DNA from: Actinomycetota bacterium
GTDB lineage: Bacteria > Actinomycetota > Acidimicrobiia > Acidimicrobiales > Ilumatobacteraceae
Length of the DNA: 64,000 bases
Assembly (NCBI GenBank): GCA_016870865.1
Contig: VGAC01000001.1
Location: forward strand, 62,001-126,000
Direction: 5' to 3'
Shown here: positions 23,426-30,910 of the stretch, piece after piece
Layout of the letters: each line of letters begins with the position of its first letter
How positions within the stretch are numbered: the stretch's first letter is position 1
Translations under genes and position numbers: made by a program
The notes under the pieces: generated by a model
Seen by the model: the letters and a program-made list of their open reading frames with translations, nothing else
Told to the model about the DNA's origin: nothing
Database searches by the model: none

Positions 23426-24133
23426 TCAGAGTTTTGCAACCTGGCTGAAGTCCATTTCGACCACGGTTTCCCGGCCGAAGATGTTGACAAGAACCTTCAA
23501 CTTCATGTGGTCGACGTTGATGTCGTCGACGGTGCCGGTGAAGTCGGCAAACGGGCCTTCCTTCACGCGAACACTCTCGCCGACCTCGTATTCGAGTTTC
23601 GGCGTCTTGCGCTTCTGGGCAGCCTTGCCGTCGCCCTTGGCGGAGAGGAACGTGTCGACTTCACGGCGCGACAGCGGCGTGGGCTTTTGTCCCTTGTGGC
23701 TTTGGCCGACGAAGCCGGTCACACCCGGGGTGTTGCGGATGCAGAACCAGGACTCGTCGCTCATTTCGCAACGTACCAGCAGGTACCCGGGGAACACCTT
23801 GCGCTGGACGATCTGCTTCTGGCCCTTCTTGAACTCGACCGCGTCCTCCATCGGAATGATCACTTCGTAAATGCGGTCGTCCATGTTCATCGACTGGATA
23901 CGGGTGTTGAGGTTCAGTTGAACCTTCTTTTCGTAACCCGACTGCGTGTGGACCACGTACCACTGGCCGGGACGCGAGTACGGTGAGTCGACCTCGACCT
24001 CGTCGGTGGACTCGTCGGCGTCGACGTTCTCGTCGGTGGTCGTGAGGTCGAAACTCGCGTCGGGGGTCGTCTCGTCGACGACGTTCGACTCGGCGCTTGA
24101 ACCGCCCATATTGAGCAGGAAGTTGTCGCTCAT
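23426..24133 (-). CDS. nusG: Transcription termination/antitermination protein NusG
   Basis: NusG (235 aa) couples RNA polymerase to Rho or the ribosome. An acidic N-terminal extension of about 55 residues precedes the NGN domain, which begins PGQWYVVHTQSGYEKKV and includes FPGYLLVRCEM; the KOW domain near residues 180-235 reads VGESVRVKEGPFADFTGTV. The ATG at 24133 starts 7 nt after the secE stop. Acidic extensions of this type are common in actinobacterial NusG. Confidence 0.96.
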   Translation of the reverse strand: MSDNFLLNMGGSSAESNVVDETTPDASFDLTTTDENVDADESTDEVEVDSPYSRPGQWYVVHTQSGYEKKVQLNLNTRIQSMNMDDRIYEVIIPMEDAVEFKKGQKQIVQRKVFPGYLLVRCEMSDESWFCIRNTPGVTGFVGQSHKGQKPTPLSRREVDTFLSAKGDGKAAQKRKTPKLEYEVGESVRVKEGPFADFTGTVDDINVDHMKLKVLVNIFGRETVVEMDFSQVAKL

Positions 24134-24140
24134 TGCTGCA

Positions 24141-24449
24141 TCAGTCCTTGTACAACCAGTTGGCGAAGAAGCCGAAGACCGAATCGAGGCCGCCGACGAT
24201 CGCTGTGAAAACGACCACCGTTCCGAGAACGACGAGAGAGTAACGACGTACCTCGGGCCAGGTGGGCCATGCGACCTTGCGCATTTCCTCTCGCACCTCG
24301 CGGATGTATGTGACGGGTCCGACCTTCGGCTCATTCGGGGCCTTTTGCTGCGGACCACGGGCGTTGCGAACCGGGGCACCCTGTTCGTTCAGGGCACCCA
24401 TGCGCTTGAGCGCTCGCTTTTGCTCGCGGTTCAGGTCTTGGCTCGACAT
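24141..24449 (-). CDS. secE: Preprotein translocase subunit SecE
   Basis: SecE (102 aa) clamps SecY in the protein-conducting channel. The short single-helix form is seen: a basic N-terminal half, the conserved REVREEMRKVAWPTWPEV amphipathic segment near residues 50-67, and one membrane helix at about 72-95. Located between tRNA-Trp and nusG, the usual secE-nusG pairing. Confidence 0.95.
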   Translation of the reverse strand: MSSQDLNREQKRALKRMGALNEQGAPVRNARGPQQKAPNEPKVGPVTYIREVREEMRKVAWPTWPEVRRYSLVVLGTVVVFTAIVGGLDSVFGFFANWLYKD

Positions 24450-24474
24450 GTCTTTCTCGTTTGTTCGTACTGTG

Positions 24475-24547
24475 CAGGGCAGGAGGGACTCGAACCCCCG
24501 ACCGTCGGTTTTGGAGACCGATGCTCTACCAACTGAGCTACTGCCCT
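24475..24547 (-). tRNA. tRNA-Trp (anticodon CCA)
   Basis: A 73-nt cloverleaf: acceptor AGGGCAG/CTGCCCT with discriminator G, anticodon stem TCGGT/ACCGA with loop CTCCAAA (anticodon CCA) and a TTCGAGT T-loop. CCA is not encoded. Sits between rpmG and secE, a common actinobacterial order. Confidence 0.97.
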
Positions 24548-24573
24548 CGGGGAGCAGTCAGGGTACCAGCGGC

Positions 24574-24738
24574 CTAACGGGTCTCCTTGTGGAGGGTGTG
24601 ACGACGCTCGCGGGAGCAGTATTTGTTCATCTCCAGGCGCTCGCGGTCGTTGATCTTGGACTTCATGGTGATGTAATTCCGCTCTTTGCACACGGTGCAT
24701 TCGAGCGTGATCTTCACCCTCTTGTCGCTCTTGGCCAT
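24574..24738 (-). CDS. rpmG: 50S ribosomal protein L33 (54 aa)
   Basis: L33 is a small E-site protein with a zinc ribbon. The reading frame 24738-24574 translates as [19 protein letters not shown] at the start and ends HTLHKETR. Cys14 and Cys17 form the first knuckle and Cys41 is kept, but the fourth zinc cysteine (position 44) is Glu, so the site has three of the four usual ligands. Between tuf2 and tRNA-Trp, as in other actinobacteria. Confidence 0.95.
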   Translation of the reverse strand: MAKSDKRVKITLECTVCKERNYITMKSKINDRERLEMNKYCSRERRHTLHKETR

Positions 24739-24773
24739 GGCTGGTTCCTGTCTGGTCGAATACTTGCGGTCGG

Positions 24774-25958
24774 TTACTTGATGATCTTCGTGACGCGACC
24801 CGCACCCACCGTACGACCACCCTCACGAATAGCAAAACGCAAACCCTCATCCATCGCGATCGGCTTACCCAACTCCACCTTCATCGTCACATTGTCACCA
24901 GGCATCACCATCTCCGTACCCGACGGCAACTGAACAGTCCCCGTCACATCCGTCGTACGGAAAAAGAACTGCGGACGATAATTGTTGAAGAACGGCTTGT
25001 GACGACCACCCTCCTCCTTGGTCAACACATACACCTGACCCTCGAACTCGGTATGAGGAGTGATCGAACCAGGCGCACACAACACCTGACCACGCTCAAC
25101 ATCCTCCTTCTTCGTCCCACGAAGAAGAGCACCAATGTTGTCACCCGCCTGACCCTCATCAAGCAACTTACGGAACATCTCCACACCCGTGCACGTCGTC
25201 TTCTGCGTATCACGCAAACCAACGATCTCGATCTCATCACCCGTGTGCACACGACCCTGCTCAACCTTGCCGGTCACGACCGTGCCACGACCAGTAATCG
25301 TGAACACGTCCTCGATCGGCATCAAGAACGGCTTGTCCAACTCACGCTGCGGCTCGGGAATCTTCGTGTCACACACCCCCATCAACTCCATCACCTTGTC
25401 CTGCCACTCACTGTCACCCTCAAGGGCCTTGAGAGCCGACACACGAACAACCGGAGCATCATCACCGGGGAACTCGTACTCATTCAACAACTCACGAACC
25501 TCGAGCTCCACCAACTCGAGCAGTTCCTCGTCATCAACCATGTCCGACTTGTTCAACGCCACCACGATGTAAGGCACACCCACCTGACGAGCCAACAACA
25601 CGTGCTCACGCGTCTGGGGCATCGGACCATCAGTCGCAGCAACCACCAAAATCGCCCCATCAACCTGCGCAGCACCCGTGATCATGTTCTTGATGTAGTC
25701 AGCATGACCCGGCATGTCCACGTGCGCATAATGACGCTTGGCGGTCTCGTACTCAATATGAGCAATCGAAATCGTGATACCACGCGCCTTCTCCTCAGGC
25801 GCCTTGTCAATCTGATCAAACGGCGTGTACTCCGCCAACCCACGATCAGCCAACGTCTTGGAAATCGCCGCCGTCAACGTCGTCTTCCCATGATCAATAT
25901 GACCCATCGTCCCAATGTTCACATGAGGCTTCGTACGCTCAAACTTTGCCTTCGACAT
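24774..25958 (-). CDS. tuf: Elongation factor Tu, copy 2
   Basis: Encodes the same 394-aa EF-Tu as 8600-9784, with no nucleotide difference found, and shares its aberrant T/G-ending codon use. The copy sits downstream of tRNA-Thr and tRNA-Met and upstream of rpmG, the tRNA-tufB-secE-nusG arrangement known from many bacteria. The ribosome binding site GGAG lies within the identical 15 nt upstream. Confidence 0.98.
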   Translation of the reverse strand: MSKAKFERTKPHVNIGTMGHIDHGKTTLTAAISKTLADRGLAEYTPFDQIDKAPEEKARGITISIAHIEYETAKRHYAHVDMPGHADYIKNMITGAAQVDGAILVVAATDGPMPQTREHVLLARQVGVPYIVVALNKSDMVDDEELLELVELEVRELLNEYEFPGDDAPVVRVSALKALEGDSEWQDKVMELMGVCDTKIPEPQRELDKPFLMPIEDVFTITGRGTVVTGKVEQGRVHTGDEIEIVGLRDTQKTTCTGVEMFRKLLDEGQAGDNIGALLRGTKKEDVERGQVLCAPGSITPHTEFEGQVYVLTKEEGGRHKPFFNNYRPQFFFRTTDVTGTVQLPSGTEMVMPGDNVTMKVELGKPIAMDEGLRFAIREGGRTVGAGRVTKIIK

Positions 25959-25973
25959 TTCCTATCTCCGTTT
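24774..25973. repeat. 1.2-kb exact repeat (tuf copy 2 plus 15 nt upstream)
   Basis: Second member of the exact repeat with 8600-9799. Flanks diverge at once: the sequences before the stop codon and beyond 25973 show no similarity to those around copy 1. Confidence 0.9.
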
Positions 25974-26011
25974 GTTCTGTGGGTGGTTTGTTGGATTTCT
26001 TGAAACTGGTT

Positions 26012-26088
26012 TGGTAGCGGCGATCGGGATCGAACCGATGACCTTCCGATTATGAGCCGGATGCTCTGACCAACTGAGCTACGCCGCC
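26012..26088 (-). tRNA. tRNA-Met (anticodon CAT, elongator type, CCA encoded)
   Basis: Acceptor GGCGGCG with CGCCGCT, discriminator A and an encoded CCA (26014-26012); anticodon stem TCCGG/TCGGA with loop CTCATAA (anticodon CAT); T-loop TTCGATC. The D-arm and 1:72 pair are not of the initiator type. Pair 1:72 is G-U, which is uncommon. The modified tRNA-Ile2, also CAT, is the alternative but the body resembles elongator Met. Confidence 0.92.
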
Positions 26089-26120
26089 ATCGCCGTGCCG
26101 GGTTGATCCGAACCAGGCGG

Positions 26121-26193
26121 AGCCCTCTGTGGGAATCGAACCCACGACCTTTTCCTTACCATGGAAACGCTCTGCCGACTGAGCTAAGAGGGC
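26121..26193 (-). tRNA. tRNA-Thr (anticodon GGT)
   Basis: A 73-nt cloverleaf with acceptor GCCCTCT/AGAGGGC, anticodon stem TTTCC/GGAAA and loop ATGGTAA (anticodon GGT, reading ACC/ACU). CCA is not encoded. First of the tRNA-Thr, tRNA-Met, tuf2 group; 32 nt before tRNA-Met. Confidence 0.97.
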
Positions 26194-26267
26194 GTGACCC
26201 GAGCGGACCCGAGACGGCTAGTGATGCTATCCGCGGATTTTTCGGGTTCTCCGCCCGCTGTCGGGGC

Positions 26268-26273
26268 TAGTTT
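26268..26273 (+). promoter_or_regulatory. Putative -10 box of the leaderless GNAT gene
   Basis: TAGTTT lies 8 nt before the GTG at 26282, with no Shine-Dalgarno sequence between. The same arrangement is seen at several other first genes of this window. Confidence 0.4.
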
Positions 26274-26281
26274 CGGGGGCG

Positions 26282-26827
26282 GTGTCGAGCATGAACGAGC
26301 CCCCGGAACACATCGCCCTGCGGCCCGCCACCATCGCCGACGCCACCGCCATCGCCGCCATCTACAACCACGAGGTCGAGCACACCACGGCAACCTTTGA
26401 TCTGGTTCTCCGCACTCTGGCCGACCAAGAAGCCTGGATCGCCGCCCGGACCGGTGCCTTTAGCGCCATCGTCGCGGTGAACGCCGAGGGTGAGGTTCTG
26501 GGATTCGGTGCCCTCTCCCCCTACAAGGAACGGGCCGCGTACCGCACCTCGGTCGAGGATTCGATCTACGTCGACCGGTCACTCTTCCGGCGCGGGATCG
26601 GCCGTCTCCTTCTCAGCGCACTCCTGGAGGTCGCCCGCGAGTCGGGTTTCCACGCGGTCTTCGCCCGCATCGAGGCGAGCGGCTCGGCGTCACGCGCACT
26701 CCACGAAGCCTGCGGGTTCCGCCTCGTCGGTGTGGAGGTCGAAGTCGGACGCAAGTTCAATCGGTGGTTGGACGTCGCAGTGATGCAGTGCCTTTTGCAC
26801 GAAACGAAAAACGACTCCGTCCGTTGA
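26282..26827 (+). CDS. GNAT N-acetyltransferase, phosphinothricin acetyltransferase-like
   Basis: A 181-aa acetyltransferase of the GNAT fold using acetyl-CoA. It resembles the Pat/Bar/MddA branch: LRPATIADATAIAAIYNHEVEHTTATF at the N-terminus, YKERAAYRTSVEDSIYVD, then the acetyl-CoA pyrophosphate loop RRGIGRLLLSALLE. Natural substrates in this branch include phosphinothricin and methionine derivatives; which applies is not known. Start GTG 26282 suits the -10 box; ATG 26291 is the alternative (178 aa). It is one of few plus-strand genes and splits tRNA-Tyr from tRNA-Thr. Confidence 0.88.
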   Translation: MSSMNEPPEHIALRPATIADATAIAAIYNHEVEHTTATFDLVLRTLADQEAWIAARTGAFSAIVAVNAEGEVLGFGALSPYKERAAYRTSVEDSIYVDRSLFRRGIGRLLLSALLEVARESGFHAVFARIEASGSASRALHEACGFRLVGVEVEVGRKFNRWLDVAVMQCLLHETKNDSVR

Positions 26828-26846
26828 TCGGGCGGAGTCGTTTTCG
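26810..26846. terminator. Bidirectional intrinsic terminator (GNAT gene / tRNA-Tyr)
   Basis: A 14-bp stem, 26810-26823 with 26829-26842 (one G-U or mismatch position), loop TTGAT, followed by TTTT on the plus strand and by TTTTTCGTTT on the minus strand. It ends the GNAT gene, whose TGA lies in the loop, and equally the minus-strand tRNA-Tyr transcript. Confidence 0.8.
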
Positions 26847-26880
26847 GGTTGGGCTGTTTTTTGTGCGGAGCCACCCGCAG

Positions 26881-26962
26881 TGGGCCGGGAAGGATTTGAA
26901 CCTCCGTAGGCAATGCCGGCAGATTTACAGTCTGCTCCCTTTGGCCGCTCGGGCACCGACCC
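26881..26962 (-). tRNA. tRNA-Tyr (anticodon GTA)
   Basis: An 82-nt class II tRNA with a long variable arm. Acceptor GGGTCGG/CCGGCCC, discriminator A, anticodon stem GCAGA/TCTGC with loop CTGTAAA (anticodon GTA). CCA is not encoded. Followed downstream by the bidirectional terminator, so probably transcribed alone. Confidence 0.96.
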
Positions 26963-26989
26963 TTTGCGTGGGAGAGGTTACAGGCTGGG

Positions 26990-26995
26990 TAGCGT
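26990..26995 (+). promoter_or_regulatory. Putative -10 box of the leaderless YajQ-family gene
   Basis: TAGCGT lies exactly 7 nt before the ATG at 27003, with no Shine-Dalgarno sequence. It starts 27 nt from the divergent tRNA-Tyr 5' end. Confidence 0.45.
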
Positions 26996-27002
26996 TTCGC
27001 AC

Positions 27003-27491
27003 ATGCCCTCATTCGACATCGTCTCGCAAGTCGACCGCCAGGAACTGCGCAATGCGGTCGACCAGGCCCAGCGGGAAATGGCCAACCGCTTCGATTTCAA
27101 GAACACCGATTCATCCATCGAACAGAACGATCTGGTGATCACCATCCGCACGATCAGCGAGGAAAAGGCCCGCGCCGTGCGCACCCTGCTGGAGGAGAAG
27201 TTCGTGAAACGCGGCATGTCCCTGAAGGGCATCGACTGGGGCAAGTTCGAGCAAGCCTCGGGTGACACCGTCCGTCAGGTCGTCACCGTGAAGGTCGGCA
27301 TCAACTCCGACAAGGCCCGCGAAATCAACAAGCTGATCAAGGAAAAAGGCCCGAAGGGCGTGTCGAGCCAGACCCAGGGCGAACAGATTCGCGTCACCGG
27401 CAAGAAGCGCGACGACCTGCAGGCTGTCATCGCGCTGCTCAAGGGATCCGACCTGGAGGTCCCCTTGCAGTTCGAAAACTTCCGCGACTGA
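27003..27491 (+). CDS. YajQ-family nucleotide-binding protein
   Basis: A 162-aa protein of the YajQ (DUF520) family, two ferredoxin-like domains; a member in Xanthomonas binds cyclic di-GMP. The ATG at 27003 gives MPSFDIVSQVDRQELRNAVD, the family N-terminus, and RFDFKN, KGIDWGKFEQASG and QTQGEQIRVTGKKRDDLQ are conserved. Ends 18 nt from the convergent acs stop; no terminator stands between them. Physiological role in actinobacteria is unknown. Confidence 0.93.
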   Translation: MPSFDIVSQVDRQELRNAVDQAQREMANRFDFKNTDSSIEQNDLVITIRTISEEKARAVRTLLEEKFVKRGMSLKGIDWGKFEQASGDTVRQVVTVKVGINSDKAREINKLIKEKGPKGVSSQTQGEQIRVTGKKRDDLQAVIALLKGSDLEVPLQFENFRD

Positions 27492-27509
27492 GCGCGAAGC
27501 GGTTCTGGT

Positions 27510-29453
27510 TCAGTCTTCGGTGGACTGAGCTGCGCGGCTCTGCAGCTCGGCGACGACGCTTGCATCGGCAAGGGTGGTCGTGTCTCCGAGGTTGCGGCCC
27601 TCAGCAACGTCACGCAGCAGACGGCGCATGATCTTGCCGCTTCGGGTCTTTGGCAGATCGGGCGTGAAGTAGATCGTCTTTGGTTTTGCGATTGCGCCGA
27701 TTTCCTTGGCGACGTGGTTGCGCAGATCGGTCTCGGTCGCTTGGGCACCGCCGCGCAAGGTGACGTAGGCGATGATCGCCTGGCCGGTCGTCGCATCGTT
27801 GGCACCGACAACCGCCGCCTCGGCGACGCTGGGATGCGATACGAGTGCCGACTCGACCTCGGTCGTGGAGATGCGGTGGCCCGACACGTTCATCACGTCG
27901 TCGACGCGACCCAGCAACCACAGGTAGCCGTCGTCGTCGAGCTTCGCGCCGTCGCCGGCGAAATACCGACCCGGGAATCTGGCCCAGTAGGTCTCCTTGT
28001 AGCGCTCGGGGTCACCCCAGATGCCGCGCAGCATTCCCGGCCACGGGTGCGTCAGCGTGAGATAGCCACCGCCCTTGGTGATGGTCCTGCCGGACTCGTC
28101 GACCACTTCAGCGCCTACTCCGGGGAGAGGGAACGTCGCCGACCCTGGCTTTGTCGTGGTTGCACCCGGCAGCGGACTGATCATGATGCCGCCCGTTTCG
28201 GTTTGCCACCAGGTGTCGACGACCGGACAGTCGCCACGGCCGATGTTCTCGCGGTACCACATCCACGCTTCGGGGTTGATGGGTTCACCGACGCTGCCGA
28301 TGACGCGCAACGAGGAGAGATCGTGCTTGGCGGGTTCCTGCGTTCCCCACTTCATGAAAGTGCGAATCGCAGTGGGGGCGGTGTAGAAGATGGTGACTCC
28401 GTACTTCTCGACGATGCTCCAGAGACGGTCGTTGCCCGGAAAATTCGGGACCCCTTCGTAGATCACCTGCGTCGCGCCATTCGACAACGGGCCGTACACG
28501 ATGTAGGAATGTCCCGTCACCCACCCCACGTCGGCCGTGCACCAGTAGACGTCGGAATCGGGGTGCAGATCGAATACATACTTGTGCGTGTAGGTCACGT
28601 GCGTGAGGTAACCGCCAGTGGTGTGCATGATGCCCTTGGGCTTGCCGGTCGTGCCGCTGGTGTAGAGAAGGAACAGCAGTTGTTCCGAATCCATCGGTTC
28701 GGCTGCGCACCTTTCATCGGCCCTGGCCATGAGCTCGTGGTACCAGTGGTCGCGACCGGCGGACATGTCGACCGCATTTCCACCACGCCGTACGACCACG
28801 ACGTGTTCGATCGACGGTGTCGATGCGAGCGCCTCGTCGGCCTGGGGCTTGAGTGCGAACACCTCACCCCTTCGCCAACCGCCGTCGGCGGTCACGAGAA
28901 CCTTTGCGCTCGCATCGTTGATGCGATCGGCGAGAGCCTGCGAACTAAAACCACCGAAAACAACGGAGTGCGCCGCCCCGATGCGCGCACAGGCCAGCAT
29001 CGCCACGACGGCCTCGGGGATCATCGGCAGGTAGATGTTGACGCGATCACCGCGGGTGACACCGAGACCACGCAACACGTTTGAGAAGCGTTCGACCTCG
29101 TCGAGCAACTGGGCGTAGGTGATGGTGCGGGTGTCGCCCGGTTCACCTTCCCAGTGAATGGCAACCTTGCCGCCACGGCCGGCCTCGACGTGACGATCGA
29201 GGCAGTTGTACGCGACGTTCAATTGCCCGCCGATGAACCACTTGCTGAACGGCGGATTCCACTCACACACCGTTTGCCACGGCTGCGACCACGACACGAG
29301 TTCTTCTGCTTGGCGGGCCCAGAACGCCTCGTAGTCGGCATGGGCTTCGTCATAGAGATGGGTACCAACGACGTGTGCCCTCTTCTTGAAGGCCTCGCTG
29401 GGGGGGAACTTCCGCTGCTCGAGGAGGAGTGCTTCGATTGTTTCATCCGCCAT
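27510..29453 (-). CDS. acs: Acetyl-CoA synthetase (acetate-CoA ligase)
   Basis: Acs (647 aa, family about 650) activates acetate to acetyl-CoA through acetyl-AMP. Motifs in order: [20 protein letters not shown] near residue 65, the AMP-binding loop [20 protein letters not shown] near 245, [15 protein letters not shown] near 290, and the C-terminal [13 protein letters not shown] containing the lysine that protein acetylases modify. The ATG at 29453 gives [18 protein letters not shown] and has TAGGGT 7 nt upstream rather than a ribosome binding site, so it may be leaderless. Confidence 0.97.
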   Translation of the reverse strand: MADETIEALLLEQRKFPPSEAFKKRAHVVGTHLYDEAHADYEAFWARQAEELVSWSQPWQTVCEWNPPFSKWFIGGQLNVAYNCLDRHVEAGRGGKVAIHWEGEPGDTRTITYAQLLDEVERFSNVLRGLGVTRGDRVNIYLPMIPEAVVAMLACARIGAAHSVVFGGFSSQALADRINDASAKVLVTADGGWRRGEVFALKPQADEALASTPSIEHVVVVRRGGNAVDMSAGRDHWYHELMARADERCAAEPMDSEQLLFLLYTSGTTGKPKGIMHTTGGYLTHVTYTHKYVFDLHPDSDVYWCTADVGWVTGHSYIVYGPLSNGATQVIYEGVPNFPGNDRLWSIVEKYGVTIFYTAPTAIRTFMKWGTQEPAKHDLSSLRVIGSVGEPINPEAWMWYRENIGRGDCPVVDTWWQTETGGIMISPLPGATTTKPGSATFPLPGVGAEVVDESGRTITKGGGYLTLTHPWPGMLRGIWGDPERYKETYWARFPGRYFAGDGAKLDDDGYLWLLGRVDDVMNVSGHRISTTEVESALVSHPSVAEAAVVGANDATTGQAIIAYVTLRGGAQATETDLRNHVAKEIGAIAKPKTIYFTPDLPKTRSGKIMRRLLRDVAEGRNLGDTTTLADASVVAELQSRAAQSTED

Positions 29454-29460
29454 GGACGCA

Positions 29461-29466
29461 ACCCTA
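29461..29466 (-). promoter_or_regulatory. acs: Putative -10 box of leaderless acs
   Basis: TAGGGT on the minus strand, 7 nt before the acs ATG at 29453, with no purine-rich ribosome binding site between. No convincing -35 was found. Confidence 0.4.
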
Positions 29467-29845
29467 GTGGCGCGCGAAACGACGCTTCCTCCGACTACGA
29501 ACCCGCAGAGCAAGTCGTAACACCACGCTCACGGCAGCCAACTTCGTTCGCATCGATGGTCGTGATCACGGCGCGGGGGCACCGGCCGGCGGGAGCGTGT
29601 GCGCGAGGCCACGACCGATGGGATCGCCGCGGTCGGCTTCGAGCGTGCACGACACGCCGAACGTGCCGAGATGACGCCCGGCCCGGTCTCCACGTGTTTT
29701 GCGGTCGGAGAGGAAAGACTCGCGCCACAAAGCGCACGGGTGCACGGCAACACCGCCATGATCGAGTCCTGTGGTCCCACGGGCCCGGAGGGACGCGCAA
29801 GGTCGCCGTGAGGGTTTCCCGCAACCCCGGTGACGGCGGGTGTCG
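29467..29845. other. Gene-free stretch between acs and the MidA-type gene
   Basis: About 380 nt without a supported gene. Short frames exist on both strands (for example 29599-29811 plus) but show no recognisable family, no start signals and no codon bias, so I leave them out. The stretch probably holds upstream regulatory sequence of acs and perhaps a decayed gene. Confidence 0.4.
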
Positions 29846-29887
29846 ACCGGCTAGAAGCCGCAGACCTGATCGGGGTCCCTAGCCGGT
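29846..29887. repeat. 9-bp inverted repeat around the MidA-type gene stop
   Basis: ACCGGCTAG (29846-29854) and CTAGCCGGT (29879-29887) pair perfectly around a 24-nt loop. The stop codon of the methyltransferase gene lies in the second arm. No U-tract follows, so it could be a weak or Rho-associated 3' structure ending the nuo cluster. Confidence 0.35.
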
Positions 29888-30910
29888 TCGATAGGTCAAT
29901 GCAGTGAAGCCTCCGAGGCCACTCACGTCGAGCAATGCCTGAGCTTCGCTGATCCGTGAGCGCATCTTCATCGCGGCCAGATCGGGTTTTGCTGCCGCCG
30001 CTAGCCACGCGCTCCGCCCCTCCGCCACGAGGTCATCGATGCCCCACAGTCGCAGAAACTGCGCTTGTGTACGGATCGCTTCTGGGGCGGCGACGGCTTC
30101 CAACTGGTCGAGCATGACCTGTGTGGTGATGTCCTGTGTGCCGGGGTCCGTCAAATAATGGCCACCACGTTCGTGCATCGCGTAGGTGCGCAACCATTCA
30201 CGCCACGGCGACGACGCGGCGGCCGCAGTGAGCGGCGAGCAATAGTCGAACAACAACACATACCCCCGTGCGAGTCGGGTGAGGGCATCGGCGAGCCAGG
30301 CCTGCGCGGCGTGTTGTATCGGTGCGCGCGCTCCGTGCGGTGCATTCGTCGGCAGTACGGACGGCAGGACATCGAAGGGTCGCAGTACCTCGACGAAACG
30401 ACCACCACTCGATGCGACCCACGCTTCGCGCCAGCCCCCGTCGAAGACCGCGATGTCAAAGGGCAGATTGTCGAGCAGTTCGTTGGCGATGATGACGCCG
30501 CTGAATGCTGCTTCAGGCATCGTTGATCGCGACTCGACCCCGTCGGGGTGACGTGCACGTTGCACCGCCGACACTTCGACGGCCACGTAACGCCCCGCGT
30601 CCAGACACGCGGGCCTTGCGGCCAGAATCGACCGTGCGAGTGTGCCCGGGCCGGCTGCAGCCTCGACGACCGTGAAATCGGCCGGTGAAGCCATCTCCTG
30701 CCACCACGCATCGAGTGCTCGCGCAAGAACAGTGCCGAACAACGGACCCACCTCGGGAGACGTGATGAAGTCCCCACGGCGACCTGCTGAACCGGCCCCT
30801 GAATAGAAACCGTCCTCACCGTAGAGGGCGAACTCCATGAATCGACGGAACGGAATCGCACCGCCCGCCGCGGAAATCTCCGCGTGGATGAGATCAGCCG
30901 GCGAAGGCAC
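29879..30910 (-). CDS. MidA/NDUFAF7-family SAM-dependent methyltransferase
   Basis: A 343-aa class I methyltransferase of the MidA family; the mitochondrial member NDUFAF7 dimethylates an arginine of NDUFS2 (the NuoD homologue) during complex I assembly. Family markers are GDFITSPEVGPLFG (residues 46-59), the SAM loop VVEAAAGPGTLA (81-92), ANELLDNLPFD and LLFDYC. The GTG at 30910 lies inside the end of nuoN and overlaps it by 17 nt, so the gene is translated as the last member of the EFG-less nuo cluster. This context suggests the same role here; that is inference. Confidence 0.87.
   Translation of the reverse strand: MPSPADLIHAEISAAGGAIPFRRFMEFALYGEDGFYSGAGSAGRRGDFITSPEVGPLFGTVLARALDAWWQEMASPADFTVVEAAAGPGTLARSILAARPACLDAGRYVAVEVSAVQRARHPDGVESRSTMPEAAFSGVIIANELLDNLPFDIAVFDGGWREAWVASSGGRFVEVLRPFDVLPSVLPTNAPHGARAPIQHAAQAWLADALTRLARGYVLLFDYCSPLTAAAASSPWREWLRTYAMHERGGHYLTDPGTQDITTQVMLDQLEAVAAPEAIRTQAQFLRLWGIDDLVAEGRSAWLAAAAKPDLAAMKMRSRISEAQALLDVSGLGGFTALTYRTG

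Noticed and set aside
26012-26088. Reading the CAT tRNA as initiator tRNA-fMet or tRNA-Ile2
   Set aside because: It lacks the initiator 1:72 mismatch and the GGG/CCC anticodon-stem pairs; Ile2 cannot be excluded formally but the body fits elongator Met better.
29599-29811. 70-codon plus-strand frame between acs and the MidA-type gene
   Set aside because: No family, no -10 box at leaderless spacing, no ribosome binding site; kept only as part of a gene-free stretch.
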